Positions 47,117 to 56,747 of a stretch of 59,138 nt of DNA are shown one piece after another. This DNA is from Dictyobacter formicarum (GTDB lineage Bacteria; Chloroflexota; Ktedonobacteria; Ktedonobacterales; Ktedonobacteraceae). Position 1 is the first letter of the stretch; every line of letters starts with the position of its first letter. The notes below the pieces were generated by a model. It did no database searches, was not told where the DNA came from, and saw nothing but the letters and a program-made list of their open reading frames with translations. The translations under genes were made by a program, and so were the position numbers. The DNA lies in contig NZ_BNJJ01000037.1 of NCBI RefSeq assembly GCF_016587435.1, forward strand, positions 1 to 59,138, read 5' to 3'.

Positions 47117-47935
47117 ATGCACCCTACCACCCAAACCGCACTCATCACCGGTGCCAGCCGTGGCATCGGTCGCGCCATCGCACTCGAACTTGCCCAGCAA
47201 GGCATCCAGGTCGCCCTCGTTGCCCGCTCACTTCCAGACCTACAGAAAACGGCCGATCTGATCATTCAACACGGTGGCACAGCCCTCCCCATTACCGCCG
47301 ACGTCACCGATCAGCAGGCCGTATTCAGCCTGCTCCAGACCATCTCAACCCAATTCGGCCCCGTCTCCATCCTGATCAACAATGCCGGGAGCCACCGCGC
47401 CATCGGCCCCATCTGGGAGATTGATCCCGACCTCTGGTGGAGCGATATCGAAACCAACCTCCGCAGCACCTTCCTCTGCTCACGCGCCGTCCTACCTACT
47501 ATGCTCGCTCAAAAGCATGGCTATATCATTAACATCTCAAGCAACGCTGGCAACGAACCACGTCCCTACTCCTCCGCCTACAGCAGTTCCAAAGCTGCCG
47601 TAACCCGCTTCACCGAAAGCCTAATGCTCTCTCTGCAGGACACCGGCATCTACACCTTCGCTATCCATCCCGGTTCTGTACGCACCGAGATGGCTGATCA
47701 CCTCATCAACTCACCTGTCGGCCAACGCTGGGTCCCTGAATTTCGCACTATCTACGCCGAAACCCAAGTCCCCTCCTCACAAGCTGCTCACCTGATTACA
47801 CGCCTCATCAGCGGCGAAGCCAACTCTCTCTCAGGTACCCTCATCTCCGTCTACGATAACCTAGAAACCCTCATTGAACAAGCCCACCACATCAACAATA
47901 ACAAGCTCTATCGCCTACGCCTACACAAATCATAA
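47117..47935 (+). CDS. Short-chain dehydrogenase/reductase
   Basis: A 272-residue classical SDR. NAD(P) site TGASRGIG at residues 11-18, structural NNAG near residue 90, catalytic Ser in INISSNAG, and Tyr/Lys in YSSAYSSSKAA. The Arg of VALVARS after the second strand suggests NADP preference. HPGSVRTEMADH after the core is typical. Codon use is strikingly C- and A-rich (many ACC, ATC, CAC) compared with neighbours, and the gene sits between direct repeats, so it looks like a transferred cassette. The ribosome site is weak. Substrate unknown. Confidence 0.92.
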   Translation: MHPTTQTALITGASRGIGRAIALELAQQGIQVALVARSLPDLQKTADLIIQHGGTALPITADVTDQQAVFSLLQTISTQFGPVSILINNAGSHRAIGPIWEIDPDLWWSDIETNLRSTFLCSRAVLPTMLAQKHGYIINISSNAGNEPRPYSSAYSSSKAAVTRFTESLMLSLQDTGIYTFAIHPGSVRTEMADHLINSPVGQRWVPEFRTIYAETQVPSSQAAHLITRLISGEANSLSGTLISVYDNLETLIEQAHHINNNKLYRLRLHKS

Positions 47936-48057
47936 AATATCTTACAGTCTCACAAATGACTTCTAATCATTATTTTGGCAACGGACGTCGTGAACTTCGT
48001 CCGCTGCCCCTGATACGTAGGAGTGGAACTGAGATACTTTGTGCCAGCCACGTGCTT

Positions 48058-48079
48058 TTTGACTTTTGAGAAACCCTGA
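48058..48079. repeat. 22-bp direct repeat, right copy
   Basis: Identical to 47007-47028, offset by 1051 bp. It lies at the start of the resolvase remnant, whose reading frame opens inside it. Confidence 0.85.
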
Positions 48080-48293
48080 ACGAACCAATGCAGGGCTTTC
48101 CGCAGCTAGGGCGCGAGGACGCATTGGTGGCAGACCAAGAAAATCCACTGATGGGAAAGTCACTTTGGCTCGACACCTCTACGGCCTATTAGGCTCGCCG
48201 ACGAAATTTACAACGCTAAGCCCCAATGTGCTCCTGACACTTGGACGTTTTTTCAGATCGGCTTGGCAGCGCGAAGTTGACGAAAAAGGGTAA
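48069..48293 (+). pseudogene. Tn3-type resolvase/invertase C-terminal remnant
   Basis: The frame reads NPERTNAGLSAARARGRIGG, then RPRKSTDGKVTLARHLYG. This matches the link between catalytic and HTH domains of Tn3/Hin serine recombinases (ERTRAGLAAARARGRxGG). The catalytic domain is missing and the tail after about residue 40 looks degenerate. Confidence 0.7.
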
Positions 48294-48310
48294 CATATCA
48301 TATTCAATTT

Positions 48311-49003
48311 TTACATCCAGCCGAGTTCTCTCGCTTTCAGTGCTGCCTGAGTGCGGTCACGCACCCCCAGTTTGCCCAGGATGTTGCTGAGGTGGTTCTT
48401 CACCGTGCCACCTGTAATGTAGAGTGCCTCGCTGATCTCACGATTGGAAGCACCGCGTGCGAGCAGAGCCAGGATCTCACGTTCGCGCTCGGTCAACTGC
48501 GCCAGATCGCTTCTGCCGATGGACGGGGGCGTGGCAGGGGTTACTGCTGTCTCGGTGGGAACAGATGAGAAGGAGGCGATGACTTTGCTCGCGATATCTG
48601 GATGAAGGAGGACCTGGCCCTGCGCCGCTGCACGAATGGTCGTGGCGAGCTGCTCGGCGGTGATATCTTTGAGCACATACCCGAGCGCTCCCGCTTGCAG
48701 ACCAGCGTGGATTAGCTCTCTATCGTCGAAGGTGGTCAAGATGACAATGCGGCTCTCGGGCCAGCGCTCTTTGAAGGCTCTGGTGGCAGCGATGCCATCC
48801 ATACGTGGCATGCGTACATCCATGAGTACCACATCGGGCGCAGCCCGCTCAGCATAGAGGCGTTCGGCGACGGCCAGCGCCTCCTCACCGTCACCGGCCA
48901 TGCCCACGGCCTCCAAATCCGGCTCCATCTCCATCAGCTTACGAAAGCCCTCGCGCAGCAGGCGCTGGTCGTCAACAATCAACACATGGATACATTTTGC
49001 CAT
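48311..49003 (-). CDS. NarL/LuxR-family response regulator
   Basis: 230 residues. Receiver with D11-D12, phospho-acceptor D62 in VVLMDVRMPRMDG, Thr in VILTTF and Lys in LKDITAEQ. An Ala/Pro/Thr-rich linker leads to a LuxR HTH (LTEREREILALLARGASNRE, then TVKNHLSNILGKLGV). It starts 2 nt after the kinase stop, so the two are cotranscribed and probably coupled. The divergent DrrAB-like exporter genes start 264 bp beyond the kinase gene and are plausible targets. Confidence 0.95.
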   Translation of the reverse strand: MAKCIHVLIVDDQRLLREGFRKLMEMEPDLEAVGMAGDGEEALAVAERLYAERAAPDVVLMDVRMPRMDGIAATRAFKERWPESRIVILTTFDDRELIHAGLQAGALGYVLKDITAEQLATTIRAAAQGQVLLHPDIASKVIASFSSVPTETAVTPATPPSIGRSDLAQLTEREREILALLARGASNREISEALYITGGTVKNHLSNILGKLGVRDRTQAALKARELGWM

Positions 49004-49005
49004 TG

Positions 49006-50289
49006 CTATGCACCATCCCTCGTTTCTCCTGATCTTTTGGCGGCAACCTCTGCTGGTCCCCGTTTCTCTCGTGGGATCACCACTTCAACACGCCAGCCTG
49101 CTCCGGGCTCGGGGCCGGCCTTAAGCGTACCGTCTAGGAGCGCGACTCGCTCGCGCATACCGAGCAGGCCGAAGCCCGGCGCGTCGGTGTCGTCCTGAGA
49201 TGTGGAGCCCTGGCCGTTGTCAAGCACGGTCAGTTCCACCTGCTCATCGCTCGTCGAGAGGCGCAGCAGCACCTTTGTCGCGCGCGCATGCTTGCGAATA
49301 TTCGTGAGCGCCTCCTGTGCGCAGCGGTACAGCGCCATACGCAGCTCCGGACTCAGGGCATGCGTCGCCTCTTCCAGATCAAGCGTCACGGGAGTCTGGG
49401 GGCAGGTCATTTCAGCTTCAGCGACCAGCCGCCGGAGCGCCTCCTCGAACGGACCCGCAGTCGCTGCGTCGGGCCGGAGCGCTTCAACCGAATGGCGCAC
49501 TTCCGCCAGGCATGCTTTCGCCACGTGACGCGCTTCCAGGAGTTCTTCGTGCAGACCAACGCCGCCGCGCTCCTCCAGCTGCGCCACCGTTTCAAGCTGC
49601 ACGGCAAGGAGTGTGAGCGAGTGACCGAGCGTGTCGTGGATCTCACGTGCGATACGATTGCGCTCGCGCACTGCCGAGAGTTCCTCGACCTGGGGTATAT
49701 ATTCTAGGAGTCGTGTGTGGGCTGCCTCTAACTCGGTGTTCGAGCTTTCTAGCTCTCTGATAAGCTGCTGCATACGCGCGTGGGCCAGTGCCAGTTCGCG
49801 TATCGTCGAGGCGAAACCGAAGGCGAAGATGAACGTGAGCAAAAGCGTTACCTGGCTGCTCACATCTCCATGCTGTGCGATGAGCGTGGACACGAGGCTT
49901 GAACTCAGCCAGAGGACAAACGCGGCACTCAGACCAAGGACCCTTGGTCTGAGTGCCGCCATGAAGGTAGTGGTGAGAACTGGCAGCAACCAGAGCCAGT
50001 CAGATCTGAGGCCCAGCAAGGAAAGAAGCGGAGAGGCACAAGCCAGGCAGAAGAGCACAAGCAACCAGGAGCGGCGCGGATTCCCAGCAGACAGTTTCCC
50101 TAGATGGAAGATCACCAGCCAGGCTCCGTACGTCACGGTGAGCAGAAGAAAGCTGGCGAGCGTCATATGCACTATTCCGAAAAGACTGAAGAGGTAGCCC
50201 ACGCAAGCGAAGAGGTAGAGAGCGAAATGAAGGAACCGTGTGGGTGTTTGCCTTGTTTGCGTTCCTCTCTGCTCTTGCTTGAATTTCAT
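49006..50289 (-). CDS. Sensor histidine kinase, HisKA_3/NarX-LiaS type
   Basis: 427 residues from ATG 50289 (GAGAGGA upstream). About five TM helices in residues 20-165 with very short loops suggest an intramembrane-type sensor, followed by a coiled coil (AHARMQQLIRELESSNTELE), the HisKA_3 motif REIHDTLGHSLT, and an HATPase with RCAQEALTNIRKHARA, DNGQG and GFGLLGMRERV. It pairs with the NarL-type regulator. An 18-bp perfect inverted repeat lies inside the TM-coding part at 49922-49959. Confidence 0.93.
   Translation of the reverse strand: MKFKQEQRGTQTRQTPTRFLHFALYLFACVGYLFSLFGIVHMTLASFLLLTVTYGAWLVIFHLGKLSAGNPRRSWLLVLFCLACASPLLSLLGLRSDWLWLLPVLTTTFMAALRPRVLGLSAAFVLWLSSSLVSTLIAQHGDVSSQVTLLLTFIFAFGFASTIRELALAHARMQQLIRELESSNTELEAAHTRLLEYIPQVEELSAVRERNRIAREIHDTLGHSLTLLAVQLETVAQLEERGGVGLHEELLEARHVAKACLAEVRHSVEALRPDAATAGPFEEALRRLVAEAEMTCPQTPVTLDLEEATHALSPELRMALYRCAQEALTNIRKHARATKVLLRLSTSDEQVELTVLDNGQGSTSQDDTDAPGFGLLGMRERVALLDGTLKAGPEPGAGWRVEVVIPREKRGPAEVAAKRSGETRDGA
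49922..49959. repeat. 18-bp perfect inverted repeat inside the kinase gene
   Basis: GCGGCACTCAGACCAAGG, AC, then the exact complement. It encodes RPRVLGLSAA within a TM helix region. The dyad has no mismatch although both arms are protein-coding. Confidence 0.85.
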
Positions 50290-50553
50290 GCTACTGTCCT
50301 CTCGTGTCGTTAGATGCGCGTGTTTTTGCTGCATTATACCTCCTTGCCTGCCTTCTTGCCAGTGACCAGAGTCATGGTTACCGCTGGCGTTCGCCTATGA
50401 CTCTAGTCATCCCGTGGACGCTCCAACATAGCTCTTTCTTCGTGACCGGCTGCACATGTGGGATCCTCTTTGTATCGACTATCATGCGGGAAAGCAGGCA
50501 GCAAGATGTTTCTGCCGACGAAAAAGAAAAAAAACAACAAAGGAAGAACTGCT

Positions 50554-51528
50554 ATGTCTGAAATGATACAAACCGCCAGTGACGTCGCGCAAGCGTCAGC
50601 CTCAGCTTCTGGCGTTATGCTCGAAGCCCGCGGGCTGGTGAAACGCTATCGCCAGCGCACCGCCGTCAATGGAATTTCCTTCCAGGTGCCGCACGGCGAG
50701 ATCTTTGGTCTTCTTGGTCCCAATGGTGCAGGCAAAACGACTACCCTGGAAATGATCGAAGGCATTCGTAAACCCGACTCTGGTACCGCCATTCTCGCGG
50801 GCCTTGACATTCGCCATCGCAAGAGCGCTGTCCAGCGCCTCATCGGCGTCCAGTTGCAAGCCACGACGCTTTTCCCAGAACTCACGCTGCTGGAAACGCT
50901 CACCTTCTTCCGCTCACTCTACCCTACTGGTTGCGACCCGCGCCAGCTTTTGAGCGAAGTCCATTTGGAGGAAAAAGCCAAAGCCCGCCCGCAAGATCTC
51001 TCCGGCGGTCAGCGCCAGCGTCTGGCTCTTGCTCTGGCTCTTGTTAATGATCCTCAGATTCTTTTCTTGGACGAACCAACTGCCGCTCTGGACCCGCAGA
51101 GTCGCCGCATGCTCTGGGATATCGTGCTGGCTCTCAAAGAGCAGGGCAAAACCATCATGCTTACCACCCATTTTATGGATGAAGCCCAGATCCTCTGCGA
51201 TCGTATTGCGATTATGGACAATGGAGAGATCATTGCCCTGGACACCGCGGCTCATCTCATTGATCGCCTTGGCGCTCAGGCCACGATCGATTGCAAACTC
51301 GACAACTACACGCTCGCGGCTGACCTGGAAATGCTGCCCGCTGTCGCCAAAATTCGCCAGAGTGCTGAGCGCTTTGTCATCTTTACTACCGAAATGCAAC
51401 CAACACTGGAGGCGCTGCTCCAGTACGCCAATCAGCGCGGCATCACCCTGACTGAACTCCAGGTCAGTACTCCTACGCTCGAAGATGTCTTCCTCGAACT
51501 CACTGGCCGTCAATTACGCCCGGAGTAA
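50554..51528 (+). CDS. ABC transporter ATPase, DrrA/CcmA-like
   Basis: 324 residues; ATG 50554 with AGGAAG 7 nt upstream. Walker A GPNGAGKTT, Q-loop VQLQATTLFPELT, signature LSGGQRQR, Walker B ILFLDEPTAALDP and H-loop TTHFMDEAQ. The C-terminal extension ending in TPTLEDVFLELTGR is the DrrA-type regulatory domain. It overlaps the permease gene region, and the two form a multidrug or lipid exporter. It is divergent from the NarL-type two-component operon. Confidence 0.93.
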   Translation: MSEMIQTASDVAQASASASGVMLEARGLVKRYRQRTAVNGISFQVPHGEIFGLLGPNGAGKTTTLEMIEGIRKPDSGTAILAGLDIRHRKSAVQRLIGVQLQATTLFPELTLLETLTFFRSLYPTGCDPRQLLSEVHLEEKAKARPQDLSGGQRQRLALALALVNDPQILFLDEPTAALDPQSRRMLWDIVLALKEQGKTIMLTTHFMDEAQILCDRIAIMDNGEIIALDTAAHLIDRLGAQATIDCKLDNYTLAADLEMLPAVAKIRQSAERFVIFTTEMQPTLEALLQYANQRGITLTELQVSTPTLEDVFLELTGRQLRPE

Positions 51529-51574
51529 AAGGACAAATACGCTGCCTATGCCGGCACGAGAAAGCGAAAAGACG

Positions 51575-52654
51575 ATGAATATGCTTATCACCCTTATCCG
51601 TACCAACTTGCGCATGCTCATGCGCCAGAGGACCCTGATCATCACCAGCCTCGGCCTCGCCGTTCTCTCTGTTCTCATCTTTGGTGCGCTCTTCGGCAGC
51701 GATCAGAGCACGACCACGACTATTGGCGTCGTTGATGAAGACCACTCGGCCATTTCCCAGCAGATCACCAGCCAGCTCCAGAAATCCGCCGCGCTCAGCA
51801 TTACTACTGGCGATTTCAACGACGAGCACCGGGCTCTTCTCAACGGCCATCGCGATGCCATCATCGTCATGCCTACAGGCTTCGGTTCCCAGGTGATCAA
51901 GGGCCTCGCCCACATGCAGGTTTACTACGACCAGAGCAATCCCATCACTGCTGCTACGACACGCCTGACCGTGCAGGCTATCACCGATAGCATCAATCGG
52001 ACTGCCACTGATAAGCCAGTCCCTGTTATCCTGGACGAGCAGAGCGTGGCGGCCCACGACCCGCGCCCCATCGACATTCTCACCCCCGGTATCCTCGGTA
52101 TGCTAATGATGTGGGCCAACCTCTCCGTTGGCTCCGAGCTGGTGCGCTGGCGTGACTTCGGTATTACCCGCCGTCTTGCGGCCACGCCCCTCAATCCGTT
52201 AACCATGATCAGCGGCCAGGTAACGGCCCGCCTGCTGCTCTCCGTCGTGCAGGGGATCATCCTCATGGCTCTGGCAGCGTGGATCTTCAATGTCCACATC
52301 TATGGTAACCTGGGCTTACTACTGCTTGTCGTCACGCTCGGTGCGCTCACTATGTTGGCCCTCGGTTTTGCTCTCGCCAGCTTTCTCCGTCGGCCCGAAG
52401 CTGCTCAAACGACCACACTGCTCATTAGCTTCCCGATGATGTTCCTCGGAGGCTCCTACTTTGACGTTAGCAATTCCCCGTCTTTTCTACAGCCGTTGAT
52501 CCACGTCTTGCCGCTCTACTACCTCAATGATGCTCTGCGCCAAATCATCAACAATGGTGCTGGCTGGGCTGCTATTCAGAACAGCGTGCTCATCCTCCTT
52601 GCCTGGATCGTTGTTTCCCTCATCGTTGTCTGGCGCGGCTTCAAATGGCTGTAA
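51575..52654 (+). CDS. ABC-2 type permease, DrrB-like
   Basis: 359 residues from ATG 51575 (in-frame ATG 51548 is possible; GAAAAG precedes 51575). TM1 TLIITSLGLAVLSVLIFGAL is followed by an extracytoplasmic domain of about 150 residues, as in YhfB/LinL-like ABC-2 subunits, and five C-terminal TM helices (LLLSVVQGIILMALAAWIF, LLLLVVTLGALTMLALGFAL, LLISFPMMFLGGSYF and others). It lies 46 bp after the ATPase stop. Its stop overlaps the ATG of a 29-codon ORF. Confidence 0.92.
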   Translation: MNMLITLIRTNLRMLMRQRTLIITSLGLAVLSVLIFGALFGSDQSTTTTIGVVDEDHSAISQQITSQLQKSAALSITTGDFNDEHRALLNGHRDAIIVMPTGFGSQVIKGLAHMQVYYDQSNPITAATTRLTVQAITDSINRTATDKPVPVILDEQSVAAHDPRPIDILTPGILGMLMMWANLSVGSELVRWRDFGITRRLAATPLNPLTMISGQVTARLLLSVVQGIILMALAAWIFNVHIYGNLGLLLLVVTLGALTMLALGFALASFLRRPEAAQTTTLLISFPMMFLGGSYFDVSNSPSFLQPLIHVLPLYYLNDALRQIINNGAGWAAIQNSVLILLAWIVVSLIVVWRGFKWL

Positions 52655-52734
52655 AAGGACACCAAACCGAACTTGAAGAAGAAAATCGCCGCCTCAAACG
52701 CGAACTCGAAAGGGTCCAGCAGGAGCGTGATTGA
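52645..52734 (+). CDS. 29-residue coiled-coil ORF overlapping the permease stop
   Basis: ATG 52645 lies inside the last permease codons (AAATGGCTGTAA), the layout of translational coupling. The product is highly charged: MAVKGHQTELEEENRRL, then KRELERVQQERD. It could be a true micropeptide with a short amphipathic helix, or the tail of an IS3 OrfA, which has the same EEENxRLKRELxxVxxERD pattern. No HTH or other IS3 sequence precedes it. Confidence 0.4.
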   Translation: MAVKGHQTELEEENRRLKRELERVQQERD

Positions 52735-52865
52735 GAGTGACCTGGCTTACCATAGCCAGTATCGCGATCATTGGCAGCCTGCTAATTTTCTGGATTGAGC
52801 CGCATTTACCCAGACAAGCGCTATGGGCTAGAGAGGAGCCTATCAGGCCAGAGAAGAAACGATAG
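52731..52865 (+). CDS. 44-residue single-span membrane ORF overlapping the previous stop
   Basis: TTG 52731 has AGGAG 5 nt upstream and overlaps the TGA of the 29-residue ORF (GATTGA). The product begins with a hydrophobic helix (WLTIASIAIIGSLLIFWI) and ends in a charged tail (EEPIRPEKKR). The well-placed ribosome site and the overlap favour translation. It would be a small membrane partner of the exporter; function unknown. Confidence 0.45.
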   Translation: MRVTWLTIASIAIIGSLLIFWIEPHLPRQALWAREEPIRPEKKR

Positions 52866-52958
52866 CCCCTTAAGACTATAGGAAGTAATCAGCCTCCCAT
52901 CGCTGCCGCGTCCTTCGTGGATGAGCTTTCGCGCTTTCGGGGCTCAAAAAAATGACAC

Positions 52959-53007
52959 CTCTGTTGTTGTAAAAAATGCGCTGTGCGCATTTTTTACAAC
53001 AACAGAG
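52959..53007. terminator. 23-bp perfect hairpin after the exporter operon
   Basis: The arm 52959-52981 begins CTCTGTTGTTGTAAAAAATG and is followed by TGT and the exact complement (52985-53007). It lies between the rightward exporter operon and the leftward VCBS/LamG gene. The internal A6/T6 runs could serve as bidirectional terminators. Confidence 0.75.
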
Positions 53008-55233
53008 AAAAACAGTTCGGGCGCATCAACGCACGTACGCAAGGGCGCGCCACGATTCTCATGGTCATGGGAATCAAACACACTATACAAGCATGTCTTA
53101 ACCAGAATTTCCCGCACCGAATTTTGAGATTCACATTTAGATTGGGTATTGGCCTATGGTAACTGGATCCACAAAACCAACGTGTATCTCTTGGGCCGTG
53201 AAGGAAGTACCTTCCCATCCGTTGGTGCAGGTGAAAAAGTCTGCCTGAGAGACCCCCAACGTCTCAAACAGCTCCTGTGTTATATCCTCAGAAGGATAAT
53301 TCGCTGGATTGATAGGGGTGGACGATCGCCTTGTTATGCCAGGGTAACCATGCCAGTCGGTACCCCCGTAGGGATCACCGGGTGTATGGATGATGTAGAG
53401 ATTATAACTGCCAAAACCATATTGTTTCTGCACATCCGGCGCGACCCAGTAGGCCTGTGGAGGTGTACCAGAAAAAGGGTGGGCGTCTAGTGGATAAATG
53501 ATCGGTTTGTCTGTCACATGATTCATCCATTCACTCACCACATATTGGGTGGGGATCAACTTCTGGTAAAAGCTGAGCCTGTATTTATCCTTGACTAAAT
53601 CCGGGAGTTTGCCAAAATCGGTGGCTTGCCAACTCCAAACCGTCTGAGCCAGGCGCCCTACAATCGGGAGCAGTAGTCCATCCATGAGTATCCGGTTGAT
53701 TCGTTGGCCGTTCAGTGTGAGCAGCGTTTGATAGGCAGCGTTTAGCTGGTCCTTGATCTGCTGGGAAAGGGAGGGATCTAACGACGAGATCGTGGACTGA
53801 TTGTTAGTCACTGATGGCAATAATCCAACTATGTCCGACCCGGCGAGCAAGGCCATCTGCCCCACCCTTGCCTCTGGTACGACACTTAGTATGGCCAGTG
53901 CATCACCCAGGATTATGCTGAGCCAAGTGCCAGACGAATCACTCGCCGCCGGTGCAGCGGTAAGGGCAGCGTTTAGCTTGTCAGCTACTGCTTTCAGCAC
54001 ATCTCCCTGGATCTTTAACAACTGATTGAGGAGATCATTCGTATGATTATACAGTTGCCAGACCTTATGCACGTTGTCTAGTTCTGCGGCTAAGGTATTG
54101 CGCACAACCGTCCAATCCTCTGATTTCCAGTCTTCCAGGGTTACCCCTATCAGAGGGTTGTCCACTTGGAGCAGCCGACCGCTCCACGTGGGAAAGTCCC
54201 CAAAATTATTCAGGTTGACATAGGTGCGGCGAACGTCGTTACCGGGAACAGGGCCGTTGTCAGAGATCTGCGAGCCAATGATCGTATACGCCATTTGTTG
54301 CGCTGGGGTTGTGAAAACCAGGAGAGGTGTTTGTGGAAGCATCATCAGTGGAGCCAGGCTTTGTGGTTCGAACCACGGTGACGTAGTAGCTCCCATCACA
54401 GTAGCGATCTTAAGATCTTGTCCAATGGCACCGGCTGTATCAGATGGTTTTGCCGGGTCAGGGGGCAGCGGTGAACGTCCATCGTCCAACGGCCAGTAGA
54501 CCGCCAGGTCCGGATCGTCCTGGGATGGAGAGGAGAGCATGTCGTTCATGACTTGTTGGGCTGTGCGAGCTGTCTTCCAAAGCGCGATACGGCGGAGGGA
54601 ACCACTGAAGAACCGTTCACCTCCCCCGCCGCGAGCACCTATCGCCCACGAAGCCTGTACCTGAACGGCTCCAGTTGTATCCTTGCTGACCTTAACGACC
54701 TGGCCATTGCGATACAGCGTCCACTGCGTCCCGTCATAGACGCCACACAGGTACACCCAACGTCCAAGATCGGAAAGGGGCATGGGATACACTGCCACAT
54801 GATCCTCGCCATTCCAGGAGCCAACCTGATACTGCCCGTTTGCGATCCGCAGATACACTTCACCTTCAGGAGCAGAACTATAACCATGGACGATGATGTT
54901 GCGCAAGCCATCATAGGCAGTGGGCTTAATCCAGGCTTGCAGCGTAATCTGGTTGGTGATTTGCAAATTGTCCGGGTTCCCAATGTCGGCGTACACGCTG
55001 CTCCCGTTGCATTCGAGGGCTACCTCGTTGTTTAAGATCGTGGTGATAACTGGCCAATTATTGGGAACCTTTGACCAGATGAACGTGAGACGGCTCTGGT
55101 TCGCCAGCGTCGCCAGTTCTCCTGGCAGGAGGATGGGGATGACCAGATCAGGGAGGCCGCTGTTCTGGCGATTGAGGTACGCGATGGCGAAGCGTCCGGG
55201 TAATGCTGACAGTGGAAAGGGGGCGGGAACCCC

Positions 55234-56747
55234 ATAGGTGCGAACGTAAGCAGTACATGAACAATTGAATCAACGAAAGAGACCTCATAAGGATGAGAGA
55301 TACAGCGTCTGGGCCAGTTGCGTGACCGTCTCTGATTCCTGATGTACGCGGTTTTGTGGATGATACATCAGCACAGGGTGCAACTGTGACAGTGACGCTC
55401 GAATCTGCGACCACGTCCAAGTGCCCACGATCATTGTGCGTAGGCTTTGAGCGAGCAGAGCACATATCGCCCAGGTACTCACTGGTCCGGCTGCGTGCTT
55501 TGTCGGCTTGCTTGGCAATGCACGACGCACTTGGCTGACTTGCTGTTCCAGTAAGATCCAGCCTACCATCATGGCAGCCAAGACCGCTTGATTGCTTTGG
55601 AAGTGTTCACTGCGCAATCGGTGCAAACGCACCAGTTGCTTGATGCGCTTGAAGAGCAGTTCTATCTGCCAGCGCGTGCGATACAGCATCAGCACCTGCT
55701 CTGCTGACCAATGATCTGCGGGCAGAGACGTGAGCACCACCAACCAATCAGCGATCTGGATCGTCAATGCCTGGTTGGTGCTCCCATTCTTGCGTGCCTT
55801 GGCCTTGCGCTTGCTGTGCGCTCGTTTGGCCGCCTCAGGGCTCAGATGAACCGCCAGCAGGCGCATAGGCTGCTGACGCTTCCGCACCTGGAACACGACG
55901 CTGGCTTCTCCCTTGCCGGTTGGCTCCAATTGGCTCAGCCAGCCAGAGAGATCAAATGGCGTCTGGCCGTCGGCCTCAAGCAACGGCATAGTGGACCAAT
56001 GCAAACGGGTCACGACATCGACCCCTTCATCCAGTTGATCGAGGATCGCTTGGCGACGACAATAGGCACTGTCACCGACAAAGATGTCTCCACGATGTCC
56101 ATGGAAGTGTTTGAGCCCTTCGCCTACATGGTGATCCGTCAACAGAACCTGGTCTAACCGTTTGCCAAGCAGATCATAACTGCAGTGCAAACGGCGACTT
56201 TCTCCCGAGCGTTTCCAGGTGCGGAGATGGGTGGCATCTACCAGACGGATTCGTCCGGTGAAGTCCTTGGGCAGATCCAGTACCTCCTCTGGCTGAGTGG
56301 ACACCAACAGCGTTTGCACGATCGCAAGCAACCAACTGGAGGATTGACGTGTCCGTTTGGCCCACGAACGGGCTCCATTGGTACTGAGTCCCGTGCTCAC
56401 TGACCAGGTTCCGACCTCACGGAAAGAACCCAGGCAAAACACATAGGCAAAAATGCCACGCAGCAAATCGGTTGGGCACCGCAATCCATTGGCGCGTGTA
56501 AAAGCGTGATGGATGAAGGCTTGCTCATTGACGTCCGGCGGTAAAAGGGCAATGATCTCTTGCCATTGGGCATCATCCATCTGGCCCAGGGATTGCTCTG
56601 TCAGACATTTTTGCGTATGATGGGGTCGGCTTGACATGGTTTTTCTCCTTCGTCACGTTTTGGTTTTTGTAACGATACCAGAGAAAGACCGTGTTTGGCC
56701 TCTTTTTTTCGTTGTTCAAGTACTATTGTGCTTACGTTCGCACCTAT
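55234..56747 (-). mobile_element. IS4-family insertion sequence
   Basis: 1514 bp with perfect 18-bp ends ATAGGTGCGAACGTAAGC and complement, flanked on both sides by GGGGCGGGAACCCC (10-14 bp depending on boundary). Insertion is inside the VCBS/LamG gene and the duplication is exact, so it is recent. Confidence 0.93.
55285..56637 (-). CDS. IS4-family transposase
   Basis: 450 residues, ATG 56637. DDE residues: Asp in IRLVDATHL, Asp in IFVGDSAYC, and the YREK signature YRTRWQIELLFKRIK with Glu. The N-terminal helical part has QAFIHHAFTRANGLRCP, and the C-terminal part is helical. Ends, target copy and ORF are intact, so the element may be active. Confidence 0.93.
   Translation of the reverse strand: MSSRPHHTQKCLTEQSLGQMDDAQWQEIIALLPPDVNEQAFIHHAFTRANGLRCPTDLLRGIFAYVFCLGSFREVGTWSVSTGLSTNGARSWAKRTRQSSSWLLAIVQTLLVSTQPEEVLDLPKDFTGRIRLVDATHLRTWKRSGESRRLHCSYDLLGKRLDQVLLTDHHVGEGLKHFHGHRGDIFVGDSAYCRRQAILDQLDEGVDVVTRLHWSTMPLLEADGQTPFDLSGWLSQLEPTGKGEASVVFQVRKRQQPMRLLAVHLSPEAAKRAHSKRKAKARKNGSTNQALTIQIADWLVVLTSLPADHWSAEQVLMLYRTRWQIELLFKRIKQLVRLHRLRSEHFQSNQAVLAAMMVGWILLEQQVSQVRRALPSKPTKHAAGPVSTWAICALLAQSLRTMIVGTWTWSQIRASLSQLHPVLMYHPQNRVHQESETVTQLAQTLYLSSL

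Noticed and set aside
48190..48230. ACGCTAAGCCCC considered as a Tn3 terminal inverted repeat
   Set aside because: The match is limited to a short core with the wrong order of the GGGG and TAAG blocks, and no partner end was found.
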